Source of the DNA: Rhodobacter sp. TJ_12 | Lineage (GTDB): Bacteria > Pseudomonadota > Alphaproteobacteria > Rhodobacterales > Rhodobacteraceae | Direction: 5' to 3' | Assembly: GCF_020023995.1 (NCBI RefSeq) | Contig: NZ_NRRD01000001.1 | Span: 310,001 to 374,000 of the forward strand | Length of the DNA: 64,000 nucleotides | Shown here: positions 1 to 8,393 of the stretch, piece by piece | How the letters are laid out: each line of letters starts with the position of its first letter | How positions within the stretch are numbered: position 1 is the first letter of the stretch | Translations under genes and position numbers: made by a program | Notes under the pieces: model-generated | What the model saw: only the letters and a program-made list of their open reading frames with translations | Database searches by the model: none | Told to the model about the DNA's origin: nothing

Positions 1-257
1 TCGGATTTGATGCCAAGCTTGCCCAGCATCTCGTTGATCATCGGCCCGCCGCCATGCACCACGACCGGGTTCATGCCGACTTGGCGCATCAGCACGATGT
101 CGCGGGCAAATTCGGCCATGGCGTCATCGTCGCCCATCGCATTGCCGCCGAATTTCACCACCACAACGGCCCCGGTGTAGCGCTGAAGATAGGGAAGCGC
201 TTCAGAGAGCGTTTTCGCGGTGGCGATCCAGTCACGGTCCATCGTCTGTTTTCTCAT
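1..257 (-). CDS. argB: Acetylglutamate kinase, N-terminal part (runs off the left edge)
   Basis: ArgB phosphorylates N-acetyl-L-glutamate with ATP, the second step of arginine synthesis, in the cytoplasm. Only the first 85 codons are in the window. The protein shows the amino-acid-kinase start: a [13 protein letters not shown] phosphate-binding strand near residues 31-43 and [19 protein letters not shown] near 65-83, which bind ATP and N-acetylglutamate. I chose the ATG ending at 257 because a GAGG lies 7 bases upstream on the minus strand; an in-frame ATG five codons later (ending at 242) is the alternative. The gene runs in the same direction as engB, but an oppositely oriented SDR gene separates them, so it probably has its own promoter between 258 and 368. 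Confidence 0.95.
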   Translation of the reverse strand, partial: MRKQTMDRDWIATAKTLSEALPYLQRYTGAVVVVKFGGNAMGDDDAMAEFARDIVLMRQVGMNPVVVHGGGPMINEMLGKLGIKS

Positions 258-368
258 CACAAACCTCGGGAAAAGTCGCAACTTTGTTAGAACCATTCGC
301 GTCTTATGCCAAGGGCATTGCCATTGCCGTGCCGGGGTTTAAGGGTAGGCGAAACGCAGGAGGGCGCC

Positions 369-1100
369 ATGGACGGACGCAAGGTGATGCTGTTGACGGG
401 GGCAAGCCGGGGGATCGGCCATGCCACGGTGAAGCGGTTCGCCCGCGAAGGCTGGCGCATCATTACCTGTTCGCGCCATCCATTCCCCGAGCAATGCCCC
501 TGGGGCGGCGGGCGCGAAGATCATATCCAAGTCGATCTGGGCGATCCGAATGCGACGATGGAAGCAATCGAAGAGATCAAATCGCGCCTTGATGGGCGTT
601 TGCATGCGCTGGTCAACAATGCTGGCATTTCGCCCAAGGGGCCGGGGGGCGCGCGGCTCAACACGATTGACACCGATCTGCGCACCTGGGGACAGGTGTT
701 TCATGTCAATTTCTTCTCGTCGATCGTTTTGGCGCGGGGCCTGCAAGAAGAGCTGTCCGCCGCCAAGGGGGCGGTGGTCAATGTGACCTCGATTGCGGGG
801 TCGCGGGTGCACCCTTTCGCGGGGGCGGCCTATGCGACCTCCAAGGCCGCGCTGAAAGCGTTGACGCGCGAGATGGCGCATGATTTCGGGCCGATGGGGG
901 TGCGGGTGAATGCGATTGCACCGGGCGAGATTGAAACCTCGATCCTGTCGCCCGGCACGGAAAAGATCGTCGAGGGCTTGCCGCTGCGCCGCTTGGGCCA
1001 GCCGCGTGAAGTGGCCGATGTGATTTGGTTTTTGTGCTCGGATGCGTCGAGCTATGTCACCGGCACAGAGATCGAGGTCAACGCGGGCCAGCACGTCTAA
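369..1100 (+). CDS. SDR-family NAD(P)-dependent oxidoreductase
   Basis: Short-chain dehydrogenase/reductase of 243 residues, substrate unknown. The classical SDR signatures are present: TGASRGIG at residues 10-17 (nucleotide binding), NNAG in the middle, and YATSK with Tyr155 and Lys159 as the catalytic pair. The C-terminus has the usual PG-motif region and an EVNAGQHV ending in place of the common VDGG. An earlier in-frame ATG at 306 exists, but AGGAGG 6 bases before 369 and the family length fix the start there. It lies divergently from argB and converges on engB, so it is a single-gene unit. Similar FabG-like proteins act on 3-oxoacyl or sugar substrates; I cannot choose among them. Confidence 0.9.
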   Translation: MDGRKVMLLTGASRGIGHATVKRFAREGWRIITCSRHPFPEQCPWGGGREDHIQVDLGDPNATMEAIEEIKSRLDGRLHALVNNAGISPKGPGGARLNTIDTDLRTWGQVFHVNFFSSIVLARGLQEELSAAKGAVVNVTSIAGSRVHPFAGAAYATSKAALKALTREMAHDFGPMGVRVNAIAPGEIETSILSPGTEKIVEGLPLRRLGQPREVADVIWFLCSDASSYVTGTEIEVNAGQHV

Positions 1101-1106
1101 GCGCCC

Positions 1107-1130
1107 GAGGGGGCGGTGCCCCCTCTTGGC
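1107..1130 (+). terminator. Possible intrinsic terminator of the SDR gene
   Basis: A perfect 8-bp stem (GAGGGGGC, 1107-1114, with GCCCCCTC, 1118-1125) closes a 3-base loop just after the SDR stop codon at 1100, in the convergent gap with engB. Only a weak T stretch follows, so termination may be inefficient. Confidence 0.5.
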
Positions 1131-1170
1131 CTTATCCGCAATGATTTGTTCGAAAAGCCAAATGCGTCTG

Positions 1171-1821
1171 TCAGGCGAGCGTGGCGATGATCGCGCGCAG
1201 CGTTTCGATGCCTTCGCCTTTCTCGGATGAGGTGACGACGATGTCGGGATAGGCCGCAGGGTGCTTTTGCAGCGCGCCTTTGACCTGTTCGATCACCTTG
1301 TCACGCTCGGTCTTGGAGATTTTATCGACCTTGGTCAGCACCACTTGGAACGTGACCGCCGCACGATCCAGCAGCCCCAGAATCTCGGCATCGACTGGTT
1401 TTACCCCATGGCGCGCATCAATCAGCACGAAGGCGCGGCGCAGCGTGGCCCGGCCCGAGAGATAGCTTTTCAAAAGCGCTTGCCACTTTTTCACCACGGC
1501 CACCGGCGCTTCGGCAAAGCCGTAGCCGGGCAGGTCGACCAAATAGGGGCCGTCTTGCGTGGTGAAGAAGTTGATCTCTTGCGTGCGGCCCGGCGTGTTC
1601 GACGCGCGCGCCAAATTCTTGCGGTTCGTTAGCGCGTTAATCAGCGAGGATTTCCCCACGTTTGAGCGCCCGGCAAAACAAACCTCGATCCTGTCGGCGG
1701 GCGGCAGGCCCGACATCGCCACGACGCCTTTCAGAAACTCCACCGGTGCCGCAAACAACAAACGCCCGCGTTCGCGGCTGGCGTCATCGGGCGCGGGGGC
1801 GAGGGTGAATTGCATCTGCAT
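1171..1821 (-). CDS. engB: Ribosome biogenesis GTP-binding protein EngB (YihA)
   Basis: EngB is a TrmE-Era-family GTPase needed for 50S subunit assembly. The 216-residue protein has all G motifs: G1 GRSNVGKSS at 51-59, G2 in TPGRTQE (Thr80), G3 DLPGYG at 96-101, G4 TKVD at 163-166 and a G5-like SSEKG near the C-terminus. An upstream in-frame codon would extend the protein into the MOSC gene, but the ATG ending at 1821 shares one base with the MOSC stop (TGATG) and has GGAGG 8 bases upstream, so it is chosen. The overlap implies translational coupling. It is the last gene of the yidC-MOSC-engB unit. Confidence 0.96.
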   Translation of the reverse strand: MQMQFTLAPAPDDASRERGRLLFAAPVEFLKGVVAMSGLPPADRIEVCFAGRSNVGKSSLINALTNRKNLARASNTPGRTQEINFFTTQDGPYLVDLPGYGFAEAPVAVVKKWQALLKSYLSGRATLRRAFVLIDARHGVKPVDAEILGLLDRAAVTFQVVLTKVDKISKTERDKVIEQVKGALQKHPAAYPDIVVTSSEKGEGIETLRAIIATLA

Positions 1822-2576
1822 CAAAGAACCTCCACAGGATCGCCAAGGGCGATGTCGCCACCTTCGATCACCACGGCGTAAAGGCCGAACTGCCAATCGC
1901 CGTTGAGTTTTTCAAGCCATTGCAGCGTGTCGAAATCCTCCGCCCCATTGGCTGGATTGGCGCAAGTCGCGCGGCAGCGGGTGATGGGCATTTCGACCTC
2001 AAGCACGGTTTCGCCCACGCGCAGCCGCTTGCCGATCAGGGCACGCTCTGCCCAAGGCGCCCAGCCGTCGACCCAAAGATTGCCCCGAAACCGATGGCGC
2101 GACAGCGTGGCCCCCGCCGCATCGCCCAAAGCAGCAAGCGAGGACATCGACAGAAGCGAGATATAGGGCGCGGCCATATCGGCCAAGGATTGGTTTTCCA
2201 CCCGTTCCACCGCGCGCGGGGCAGGGCGGGTCGCGGGCCAAAGCGGCTTGAGCCATTCGATCAGCTTCGCTTGATCGGCGGGCCGGTCCGGGTCGATTCG
2301 CAAGTGCCACAGATCTGGGTGGGTCAGTTCCACTGTGCCGTCATCGTGCATCTGCGCCTGCACCGCCATCAGCCCCGGCGCGGCGGCACCGCGCACGAAG
2401 TTCATTTTCTTGGCCCATTCTCCCAGCGGGCTGTCGAATTTTGCCCCCTGATGCGAGACCGCCCATGTCCGGTCGAAAGGCAGAACGCGCCCCTGTGTCA
2501 GGGGCGCGCTGCGAATGTCCTCATAGCCAATCGATTTGATCGGGTGGCGGACGATATGGGCCAGATGCCCGATCAT
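1821..2576 (-). CDS. MOSC domain-containing protein
   Basis: A 251-residue protein with an N-terminal MOSC beta-barrel region (HIVRHPIKS near residues 7-15) followed by a MOSC domain. MOSC domains occur in molybdenum cofactor sulfurases and in the mARC/YcbX/YiiM proteins that handle the cofactor or reduce N-hydroxylated bases. A Cys in the ITRCRATCANPANG segment near residues 198-211 could be the Mo or sulfur ligand; that is an inference from family position. It overlaps the yidC stop by ATGA and the engB start by TGATG, so it is in the middle of an operon. Its biological substrate is unknown. Confidence 0.85.
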   Translation of the reverse strand: MIGHLAHIVRHPIKSIGYEDIRSAPLTQGRVLPFDRTWAVSHQGAKFDSPLGEWAKKMNFVRGAAAPGLMAVQAQMHDDGTVELTHPDLWHLRIDPDRPADQAKLIEWLKPLWPATRPAPRAVERVENQSLADMAAPYISLLSMSSLAALGDAAGATLSRHRFRGNLWVDGWAPWAERALIGKRLRVGETVLEVEMPITRCRATCANPANGAEDFDTLQWLEKLNGDWQFGLYAVVIEGGDIALGDPVEVL

Positions 2577-4450
2577 TTCTTCGGCGCGCTATCTGCGTCC
2601 TTCTTGCGGAAGCTGGCGAGGATATTGCCGAACAGATCCGGCCGTTTCCCGTGCACCGTCATGATCGAATATTGCTGGATAAAGGTGATGACGTTGTTCG
2701 CAATCCAGTACAGCACGAGGCCCGAGGCGAAGCTTCCCAGCATGAACATGAAGATCCACGGCATCCAGGCAAAGATCATCGCTTGCGACGGGTCCGTGGG
2801 CGCCGGGTTCAGCTTTTGCTGGAACCACATCGAGATGCCGAGCAAGATCGGCAGGATGCCAAGGCTAAAGATGAAGAACAGCGAGCCCGGCTCCGGCGTG
2901 GCGATCGGCAGAAGGCCGAACAGGTTCAGGATCGACGAGGGATCGGGGGCCGAAAGATCCTTGATCCAGCCCACCCACGGCGCGTGGTAAAGCTCGATCG
3001 TGACGTAGATCACCTTATAGAGCGAGAAGAAGATCGGAATTTGCAGCAAGATCGGCAAACAGCCCGCAGCGGGGTTGATCTTTTCGCGCTTGTAAAGCGC
3101 CATCATCTCGCGCTGCATCGCCTGCTTGTCGTCTTTGACGCGGGCTTTGAGCTCTTCCATCATCGGCTGGACTTCTTTCATCCGCGCCATCGAGATGTAG
3201 GAGGTGCGCGCCAGCGGGAACACGACCATCTTGATGATGACGGTCAGTGCGATGATCGCCCAGCCCATATTGCCCAGCGTGGCATGCAGCCAGTGCAGCA
3301 GGCGGAACATCGGCTTGGTCAGGAAGTAATACCAGCCCCAGTCGATCGAATCGACAAAACGCGTAATCTGCGGGCGGCCTTGGTCGATTTCATCGCCCAA
3401 AAGGCTATCAAGCCAACCGGGGTTGTTTTGGTAATGCGCAATCGCTTCCCATTCCTTGGCCCCGGCAAACAGACGCGTGGTGACCGAGGTGCTGCCCCCA
3501 ACCGCGATTTCGGTCGCGGGCAGGCGGGTCTCGGTTTGATAAAGGTCGTTCGAGGCGACATATTTCACCACCGAGGTGAAGCGGCTCGCTTCGGGGATGA
3601 GGGTCGTCATCCAGTATTTGTCGGTAAAGCCGGTCCAGCCGTTTTCGGTAGCTTGCAGAATTTCGGCCTGACCTTCGCCCGGGACGTCATCCAGCTTCGG
3701 GATCTTTTTGTATTTGATTTCCTGAAGCTGGCCATCGGTCATCCGGACAAGACCTTCGTGCAGCACATAAACCCGCGAGGTTTCCGGAATACCATGGCGG
3801 GCGATGATGCCCCACGGCGCAAGGCTTACCGGCGCGGTGCCATTGTTGGCCACGGTATCGGTGACGGTGAACAGGAATTGCGGATCGACCGCGATGGTGC
3901 GGGTGAACACCTGCCCCGCGCCGTTATCCCATGTCAGGATCAGCGGGGTCTCCGGGGTCAGTTTCGCGCCTTCGGGCGCCGTCCAAAGCGTTTTCGGCCC
4001 CGGCACCTGCGAAGGGGTCAGCCCCGCTAAGGGCGACCAGCCATAAAGCACGTAATAAGGGTTCGAATTCAGCTCGGTGCCGCCGACCGGCGACAACAGA
4101 CGCACCATCGGCGAATCGTCCGACAGCTCGACATGGTAGCTTTTGAGCGAAAGATCATCGAACCGCGCCCCCATCAAAGAGATTGAGCCGGTCAGTTCCG
4201 GGGTGTCAATCTCGATGCGCGGGGCGGTTGCGGCCACCGGCGTGGGCGCGCTGGCTTCGGGCGCGCTGGGCACCACGGTCGGTGCGCTGGCGACCGGTGC
4301 GCTGGGCGTGCCCTCTGCGCTCGTGGCTGCGGTGGTTGCCTCGCCATCCGGTTCAACCGGGGCAGGCGGCGGGAAGAAGACCGTCCATACAACGATGACC
4401 AATGCTGACAGCACGGTCGCGAGCATGAGGTTCTTGTTCTGATTGTCCAT
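2573..4450 (-). CDS. yidC: Membrane protein insertase YidC
   Basis: YidC inserts and folds inner-membrane proteins, alone or with SecYEG. The 625-residue protein has the Gram-negative architecture: an N-terminal membrane anchor (residues about 8-25), an Ala/Pro/Thr-rich linker to about 75, a large periplasmic beta domain to about 350, and the conserved C-terminal five-helix core. The core includes GWAIIALTVIIK, the cytoplasmic hairpin rich in Met and Lys, and NPAAGCLPILLQIPIFF. It heads the yidC-MOSC-engB unit; its stop overlaps the MOSC start by ATGA. The rpmH-rnpA-yidD-yidC order is the standard bacterial arrangement, here interrupted by ttcA and an EAL-like gene. Confidence 0.98.
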   Translation of the reverse strand: MDNQNKNLMLATVLSALVIVVWTVFFPPPAPVEPDGEATTAATSAEGTPSAPVASAPTVVPSAPEASAPTPVAATAPRIEIDTPELTGSISLMGARFDDLSLKSYHVELSDDSPMVRLLSPVGGTELNSNPYYVLYGWSPLAGLTPSQVPGPKTLWTAPEGAKLTPETPLILTWDNGAGQVFTRTIAVDPQFLFTVTDTVANNGTAPVSLAPWGIIARHGIPETSRVYVLHEGLVRMTDGQLQEIKYKKIPKLDDVPGEGQAEILQATENGWTGFTDKYWMTTLIPEASRFTSVVKYVASNDLYQTETRLPATEIAVGGSTSVTTRLFAGAKEWEAIAHYQNNPGWLDSLLGDEIDQGRPQITRFVDSIDWGWYYFLTKPMFRLLHWLHATLGNMGWAIIALTVIIKMVVFPLARTSYISMARMKEVQPMMEELKARVKDDKQAMQREMMALYKREKINPAAGCLPILLQIPIFFSLYKVIYVTIELYHAPWVGWIKDLSAPDPSSILNLFGLLPIATPEPGSLFFIFSLGILPILLGISMWFQQKLNPAPTDPSQAMIFAWMPWIFMFMLGSFASGLVLYWIANNVITFIQQYSIMTVHGKRPDLFGNILASFRKKDADSAPKK

Positions 4451-4487
4451 GGGCGTGCATTTCCCCTGCCGATCCGGGTTCGGCCCG

Positions 4488-4516
4488 GTTCAACAGAAGG
4501 GGCCGCCAAAGGTCAA
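4488..4516 (-). promoter_or_regulatory. Weak sigma-70-like promoter candidate for yidC
   Basis: On the minus strand TTGACC (4516-4511) is followed after 17 bases by TTGAAC (4493-4488), about 40 bases before the yidC start. The -35 is good and the -10 matches only half of TATAAT, so this is tentative. Confidence 0.3.
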
Positions 4517-4587
4517 GCGCTTTCGCGCCCGAAACAGCCCGCAAAGGCGGCACAAGGGGCGATGCGCGCCCTTGTGCAACAGTTCGT

Positions 4588-6180
4588 TCAGGCCCCGCGC
4601 CGCTTGCCGGGTTTGGGCGAAGAAGACAGCCGCGCATCATGGCGCGTCACCCATTGCGTGCTTTCCTCTAGCGGCAGCGGCTGCGAGATTGCCTTGCCTT
4701 GCACGTGGTTACAGCCAAGCTGCGCCAGCATCGCATGTTCGCCAATCGTCGAGACGCCCTCGGCCACGGTTTGCAGGCCCAGCCCCTCCGCGAACGAAAC
4801 GATCGCCGCGACAAGGCGCTGTTGTTCCGGGTCGCGGTCGACATTGGTCACAAAAGACCGATGGATGCGAATCCGCTCTGCCCCGGTGCGGCGCAGCGCA
4901 GCGACCGAAATCGGCCCAGTGCCAAAGCCCGCCAATTCGATCCGGCAGCCGATTTTGGCACATTGCGAGATGTTGCGCAGAATCACCTCGTCATCCAGTT
5001 GCGCGGTCACCTCTTGGTGCAACACCAGCCGCGCACGATTGGGGGTAATATCGAAGCGGTCGAATTCCCATTTCAGCCGGTCGAACATCTTGGGGTCGGT
5101 GACATGGGTCAAACCAAGCGGCAGGCTGACCGGGCCGGGCGGGGTGGGCAGCCGCTCCCAGTCCCGCAAAGCATTGAAACATTGAAACAACATTACTTCG
5201 GCCAGCCGATGTTGCAGCCCGGCAGAGGCAATGGCGGGCAAGATGTCATCTTCTGGCAGGATGCCATGATCGCGCGACAGCCAGCGCGGCATCGCCTGCA
5301 TGCCGGAAATCGTGCCGGTATCGGTGCAGATTTGCGGTTGGAAATAGGCGACGATCCGGCCCTCTTCCAAGGCCGGGCCAATTTCGCCCGCCAGCGCGCT
5401 TTTCGCGCGGGCCGCTTGCTTGATTTCGGGGGTGAAGGCGCGGATCGCACCGGGGCCATTGCGGCGAGCTTCATCCGCGGCCGCTTCGGCAGCTTGCAAG
5501 ATTGCGGCGCCGGTCAAGGCCGGTGCGCGGCTCATCAGGCAAAAGCCGACATGGCTTGTGGTGTTGATCGAACGCCCCGAAATCGAGAAAGGCGCATCAC
5601 AGGCGCTTTGCAGTCGCGCCGAAAGCTGGATCATGCTTTCCAGATCGGGGCGTTGCGTCGGGGTCAGCACCACCGCGTAACGGTCGCGTTCGATCATCAC
5701 GATTCGGTCGGAATTGCGCAGCACGTCGCGGGTGCGTTCACTGAAGGCCTGAAGGAATTCATCGAATTCGCTGCGGCTCATTTGCCGCATCAAGCTGGCC
5801 GTATCGTCAAGCCCGACCACAAGGCAGGCCGTGCCGCGCCCCGAATCGAGTGCTTCGGCCAAGGTGTCATCCAGCATCGTCTCGGCTTCGGCGCGCTGCG
5901 GCACCGGGCGGTCGTCTTGTGCGTCGTCTTCCTCCACCGGCTGTGCCATCGGGCGGCTCATCCAGGCCACGATAATCGCGGTGAAGCCCACCAGCGTCAT
6001 GCCTTCCAGCCCGAACCAAAGCCCTGCCAGCGCGGCGGCGGGCAAAAAGGCGACCATCTCGCGGCGCAGCAAGATTGGCCCGGAGAGTTTCACCCGTTTC
6101 TTGGTTTCGGATTTCGGCAGTTTCAGTTTCTTGACGGATTTCGACGGCTTGGCTGCGTTCTGCCCCGCGGATTTCTTCAT
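4588..6180 (-). CDS. Membrane-anchored degenerate GGDEF/EAL-domain protein
   Basis: A 530-residue protein: a Lys-rich N-terminus, two likely membrane helices (about residues 35-75), a GGDEF-like fold without the GGDEF motif, then an EAL-like domain in the C-terminal half. In the EAL domain the signature is QAMPR instead of EALxR, the DDFG loop is LAGFG, and the KIDxSF segment is IRIHRSF. The Mg-binding and catalytic acids of c-di-GMP phosphodiesterases are thus missing, and I expect no diguanylate cyclase or phosphodiesterase activity. It may bind c-di-GMP or a protein partner. The ATG ending at 6180 has GAGG upstream; a TTG codon at 6228 would add 16 residues and is less likely. It lies between ttcA and yidC. 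Confidence 0.85.
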   Translation of the reverse strand: MKKSAGQNAAKPSKSVKKLKLPKSETKKRVKLSGPILLRREMVAFLPAAALAGLWFGLEGMTLVGFTAIIVAWMSRPMAQPVEEDDAQDDRPVPQRAEAETMLDDTLAEALDSGRGTACLVVGLDDTASLMRQMSRSEFDEFLQAFSERTRDVLRNSDRIVMIERDRYAVVLTPTQRPDLESMIQLSARLQSACDAPFSISGRSINTTSHVGFCLMSRAPALTGAAILQAAEAAADEARRNGPGAIRAFTPEIKQAARAKSALAGEIGPALEEGRIVAYFQPQICTDTGTISGMQAMPRWLSRDHGILPEDDILPAIASAGLQHRLAEVMLFQCFNALRDWERLPTPPGPVSLPLGLTHVTDPKMFDRLKWEFDRFDITPNRARLVLHQEVTAQLDDEVILRNISQCAKIGCRIELAGFGTGPISVAALRRTGAERIRIHRSFVTNVDRDPEQQRLVAAIVSFAEGLGLQTVAEGVSTIGEHAMLAQLGCNHVQGKAISQPLPLEESTQWVTRHDARLSSSPKPGKRRGA

Positions 6181-6254
6181 CTCGGCCCTCGGTGATGCGG
6201 TGAAGGGAGCCCCTTCTTTCGCGCCCAAGCTAGGCCGGTTTGGTCAGCGACTGG

Positions 6255-7148
6255 TTAAAGACTATCACGCAAGTTGGGGATGTTTTCGCTCAAATCCGAG
6301 AAAGATTTTTCTGGCCCGTCTATTTCGCGCATAAGCCCGGCGAAATCGAACACGCGCGGGTCGCACAGATGCGATGGACGCACATTCATCAGTGCGCGCG
6401 CCATCACCTGCCGCCGCCCGGGGCTGCGCGCTTCCCAGCCATCCAGGATCTGTTTGACCTGCACCCGTTGCAGCCCGTCTTGGCTGCCGCACAGATTGCA
6501 CGGGATGACCGGATATTGCATCCCGCGCGCGTATTTTTCGCAATCGGCCTCGGCCACGAAGGCCAGCGGACGATATACGAACAGGTCTTTTTCCTCATTC
6601 ACAAGCTTCGGCGGCATAGTGGCCAGCCGTCCGCCGTGAAACAGGTTCATGAAAAAGGTTTCCAAGATATCGTCGCGGTGGTGGCCCAGCACCACGGCAG
6701 AGCAGCCCTCTTCGCGGGCGATTCGATACAGATTGCCCCGCCGCAGCCGCGAACACAGGCTGCAATAGGTCTGCCCTTCGGGGATTTTCTCTTTCACCAC
6801 GGAATAGGTGTCTTGATATTCGATCCGGTGTTCGATCCCCATCCGGGTCAGAAATTCGGGCAGCACCGTGGCCGGAAAGCCCGGCTGCCCCTGATCCAGA
6901 TTGCAGGCCAGCAAATCCACCGGCAAAAGACCGCGCCATTTCAATTCGGTCAAAACGGCCAGCAGGGTGAAGCTGTCTTTGCCGCCGGACAGGCACACCA
7001 GCCAGCGCGCGCCGGGTTCGACCATTTGATAGGTTTCAAGCGCTTCGCGGGTTTCGCGCAAGAGCCGTTTGCGCAGCTTCTTGAATTCGGTGCTGCCGGG
7101 GGCACCACTTAACAGCGGCGGCAGCGCAGCCTCGTCTTCGTCAAACAT
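6255..7148 (-). CDS. ttcA: tRNA 2-thiocytidine synthetase TtcA
   Basis: TtcA thiolates cytidine 32 in the anticodon loop of some tRNAs using ATP and an Fe-S cluster. The 297-residue protein has the PP-loop LSGGKDS at residues 53-59, a CSLC pair (Cys129, Cys132) and a further PCNLCG cysteine motif in the last third, the expected cluster ligands. A longer reading from 7217 exists, but the ATG ending at 7148 has AAGGA 9 bases upstream and overlaps the yidD stop by 8 bases, the usual operon spacing here. It is the last member of rpmH-rnpA-yidD-ttcA. A likely substrate, tRNA-Arg(ACG), is encoded at 9904. Confidence 0.93.
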   Translation of the reverse strand: MFDEDEAALPPLLSGAPGSTEFKKLRKRLLRETREALETYQMVEPGARWLVCLSGGKDSFTLLAVLTELKWRGLLPVDLLACNLDQGQPGFPATVLPEFLTRMGIEHRIEYQDTYSVVKEKIPEGQTYCSLCSRLRRGNLYRIAREEGCSAVVLGHHRDDILETFFMNLFHGGRLATMPPKLVNEEKDLFVYRPLAFVAEADCEKYARGMQYPVIPCNLCGSQDGLQRVQVKQILDGWEARSPGRRQVMARALMNVRPSHLCDPRVFDFAGLMREIDGPEKSFSDLSENIPNLRDSL

Positions 7149-7413
7149 GGGTGTGATCCTTGCCGCGGCAGCGTGCATCATGTTCGGGGTCCGCCCCCGG
7201 AACAGGGTCGTAGCCATGCCCGCCCCAAGGGTTGCAGCTTATCAAGCGTTTCGCAGCCAACCATCCGCCCTTCAACGCGCCATGGCGTTCCAGCGCCTCA
7301 AGCGCGTAGACCGAACAGGTGGGCTGATAGCGGCAGCTATTGCCCAGCCAAGGCGACAGAACCAACCGGTAAAACCGCACCGGCAGGGCAAGAAGATGGG
7401 CGAAAGGGCTCAT
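7141..7413 (-). CDS. yidD: Membrane protein insertion efficiency factor YidD
   Basis: YidD is a small amphipathic protein that assists membrane protein insertion with YidC. The 90-residue sequence has the family core: [15 protein letters not shown] and a [18 protein letters not shown] stretch. A longer frame starts upstream inside rnpA, but the ATG ending at 7413 overlaps the rnpA stop by ATGA and is preceded by GGAGGGGG, so it is the start. It is co-transcribed with rnpA and ttcA. Confidence 0.95.
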   Translation of the reverse strand: MSPFAHLLALPVRFYRLVLSPWLGNSCRYQPTCSVYALEALERHGALKGGWLAAKRLISCNPWGGHGYDPVPGADPEHDARCRGKDHTHV

Positions 7414-7910
7414 TTCCCCCTCCGACGGCCTTTCTGGCCTGGCTGGGGCGGGCGCGGTTTCATTGTGCGCCCGGCGTGAATGTCCTTGATCGCGCGGGCA
7501 AAATCTTCTTGCAGCGCAGCAAAGTCGCGGCTGGCCGTGGCCCCGGGGCGCCCCACCAAAACATAGTCCCATCCGGGCAGGCCCAAATCGGGCAAGCCCA
7601 GACGCGCCACTTCGCGCAGGCGGCGTTTGGCACGGTTGCGCGCCACGGCGTTCCCCAGCTTCTTTGAGCAGGTGAAGCCGATTCGGATCAGATCTGCGGG
7701 CACGGCTTCGGCGGCGCTACGCTGGCGCGCCTGAAGCAAGAAACCGGGCAGGGCCAACCGTTGGGCTGAGGCAGCACGCAAAAAATCCGCCCGTTGCTGC
7801 AACACGATGATTCGTGGTGCAGAGCTTCGGGACGGATAAACGGAAACCGCCGGGGCGCTTCCCGCGCTCCGACCAGTGAGGTCAGTCGCAGGAGCCTCCG
7901 GCGGTGTCAT
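7410..7910 (-). CDS. rnpA: Ribonuclease P protein component
   Basis: RnpA binds the RNase P RNA and helps it cut tRNA precursors. The basic RNP-binding motif is clear: [18 protein letters not shown] in the middle of the protein, with the ADFLRA segment before it. At 166 residues it is longer than the usual 110-130, mainly from an N-terminal extension of about 30 residues, rich in Ser/Pro/Ala, and a basic C-terminal tail. The ATG ending at 7910 lacks a strong ribosome-binding site, so a later start is possible. It follows rpmH by 20 bases, the near-universal pairing, and overlaps yidD by ATGA. Confidence 0.95.
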   Translation of the reverse strand: MTPPEAPATDLTGRSAGSAPAVSVYPSRSSAPRIIVLQQRADFLRAASAQRLALPGFLLQARQRSAAEAVPADLIRIGFTCSKKLGNAVARNRAKRRLREVARLGLPDLGLPGWDYVLVGRPGATASRDFAALQEDFARAIKDIHAGRTMKPRPPQPGQKGRRRGK

Positions 7911-7930
7911 GCGTTCAGGCCGTGTCTGCC

Positions 7931-8065
7931 TTACGCCGACAGAACCTTACGGCCCTTGGCGCGGCGAGCGTTGAGGACCTTGCGGCCGCCTTTGGTCGCC
8001 ATGCGGGCGCGGAAGCCGTGGCGGCGGGCGCGCACGAGTTTCGACGGCTGGTAAGTGCGTTTCAT
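7931..8065 (-). CDS. rpmH: 50S ribosomal protein L34
   Basis: The 44-residue protein begins [20 protein letters not shown] and ends in the basic [14 protein letters not shown] region, which is diagnostic of L34. A longer frame extends to 8164, but the ATG ending at 8065 has GGAG 8 bases upstream and gives the standard length. It is the first gene of the rpmH-rnpA-yidD-ttcA unit and has a good promoter at 8143-8171. Confidence 0.98.
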   Translation of the reverse strand: MKRTYQPSKLVRARRHGFRARMATKGGRKVLNARRAKGRKVLSA

Positions 8066-8393
8066 CGCGGTTACTCCGGTTATCTGTCGGTGGGGCACCC
8101 TGAAACCGGCCGGATTCGGCTGCCCTTTTATTCGAAGCCCGTCCTTTAGGGGCAACGCTGGCACAAGTCAATTCTTCCCGGCGGGTTTTTTGCGCCCCGT
8201 GGCTGCGGCGGATATACGTGCCGGGACGCCTGCGGCCCACGCTGGTATAAAAGCCTGCATCGGCGCCCTTCCGCCGGCGCCATCGCGCCCCTATGTATTG
8301 CCCGAATGCTTTGGTATTCCATGAAAATGCCGAACACTATCGGTGGGGGATCGAAAGGGCCCCCGGGCGGGCGGCCCGCCAAGTCGGGACAGG
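8066..8393. other. Intergenic region between rpmH and the histidine kinase gene
   Basis: These 328 bases separate two divergent genes. They hold the rpmH promoter at 8143-8171 and the leader of the kinase gene. The short hairpin-like CCCGGCGGG followed by six T at 8177-8191 has no room for a loop and I do not call it a terminator. I see no open frame with coding character and no RNA gene. Confidence 0.6.
8143..8171 (-). promoter_or_regulatory. Sigma-70-type promoter of the rpmH operon
   Basis: On the minus strand TTGACT (8171-8166) is followed by a 17-base spacer and TAAAGG (8148-8143). Transcription would begin near 8136, giving a leader of about 70 bases before rpmH. Confidence 0.6.

Noticed and set aside
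2651-4030. Long plus-strand open frame (459 codons) opposite yidC
   Set aside because: Its translation is rich in Arg/His/Gln with no family likeness; it mirrors the GC-rich third codon positions of yidC.
4699-6195. Plus-strand open frame of 498 codons opposite the degenerate EAL gene
   Set aside because: Shadow frame; the minus-strand product has clear EAL-family structure.
8176-8192. CCCGGCGGG followed by six T, like a terminator
   Set aside because: The arms leave one base for a loop, and no gene ends there.
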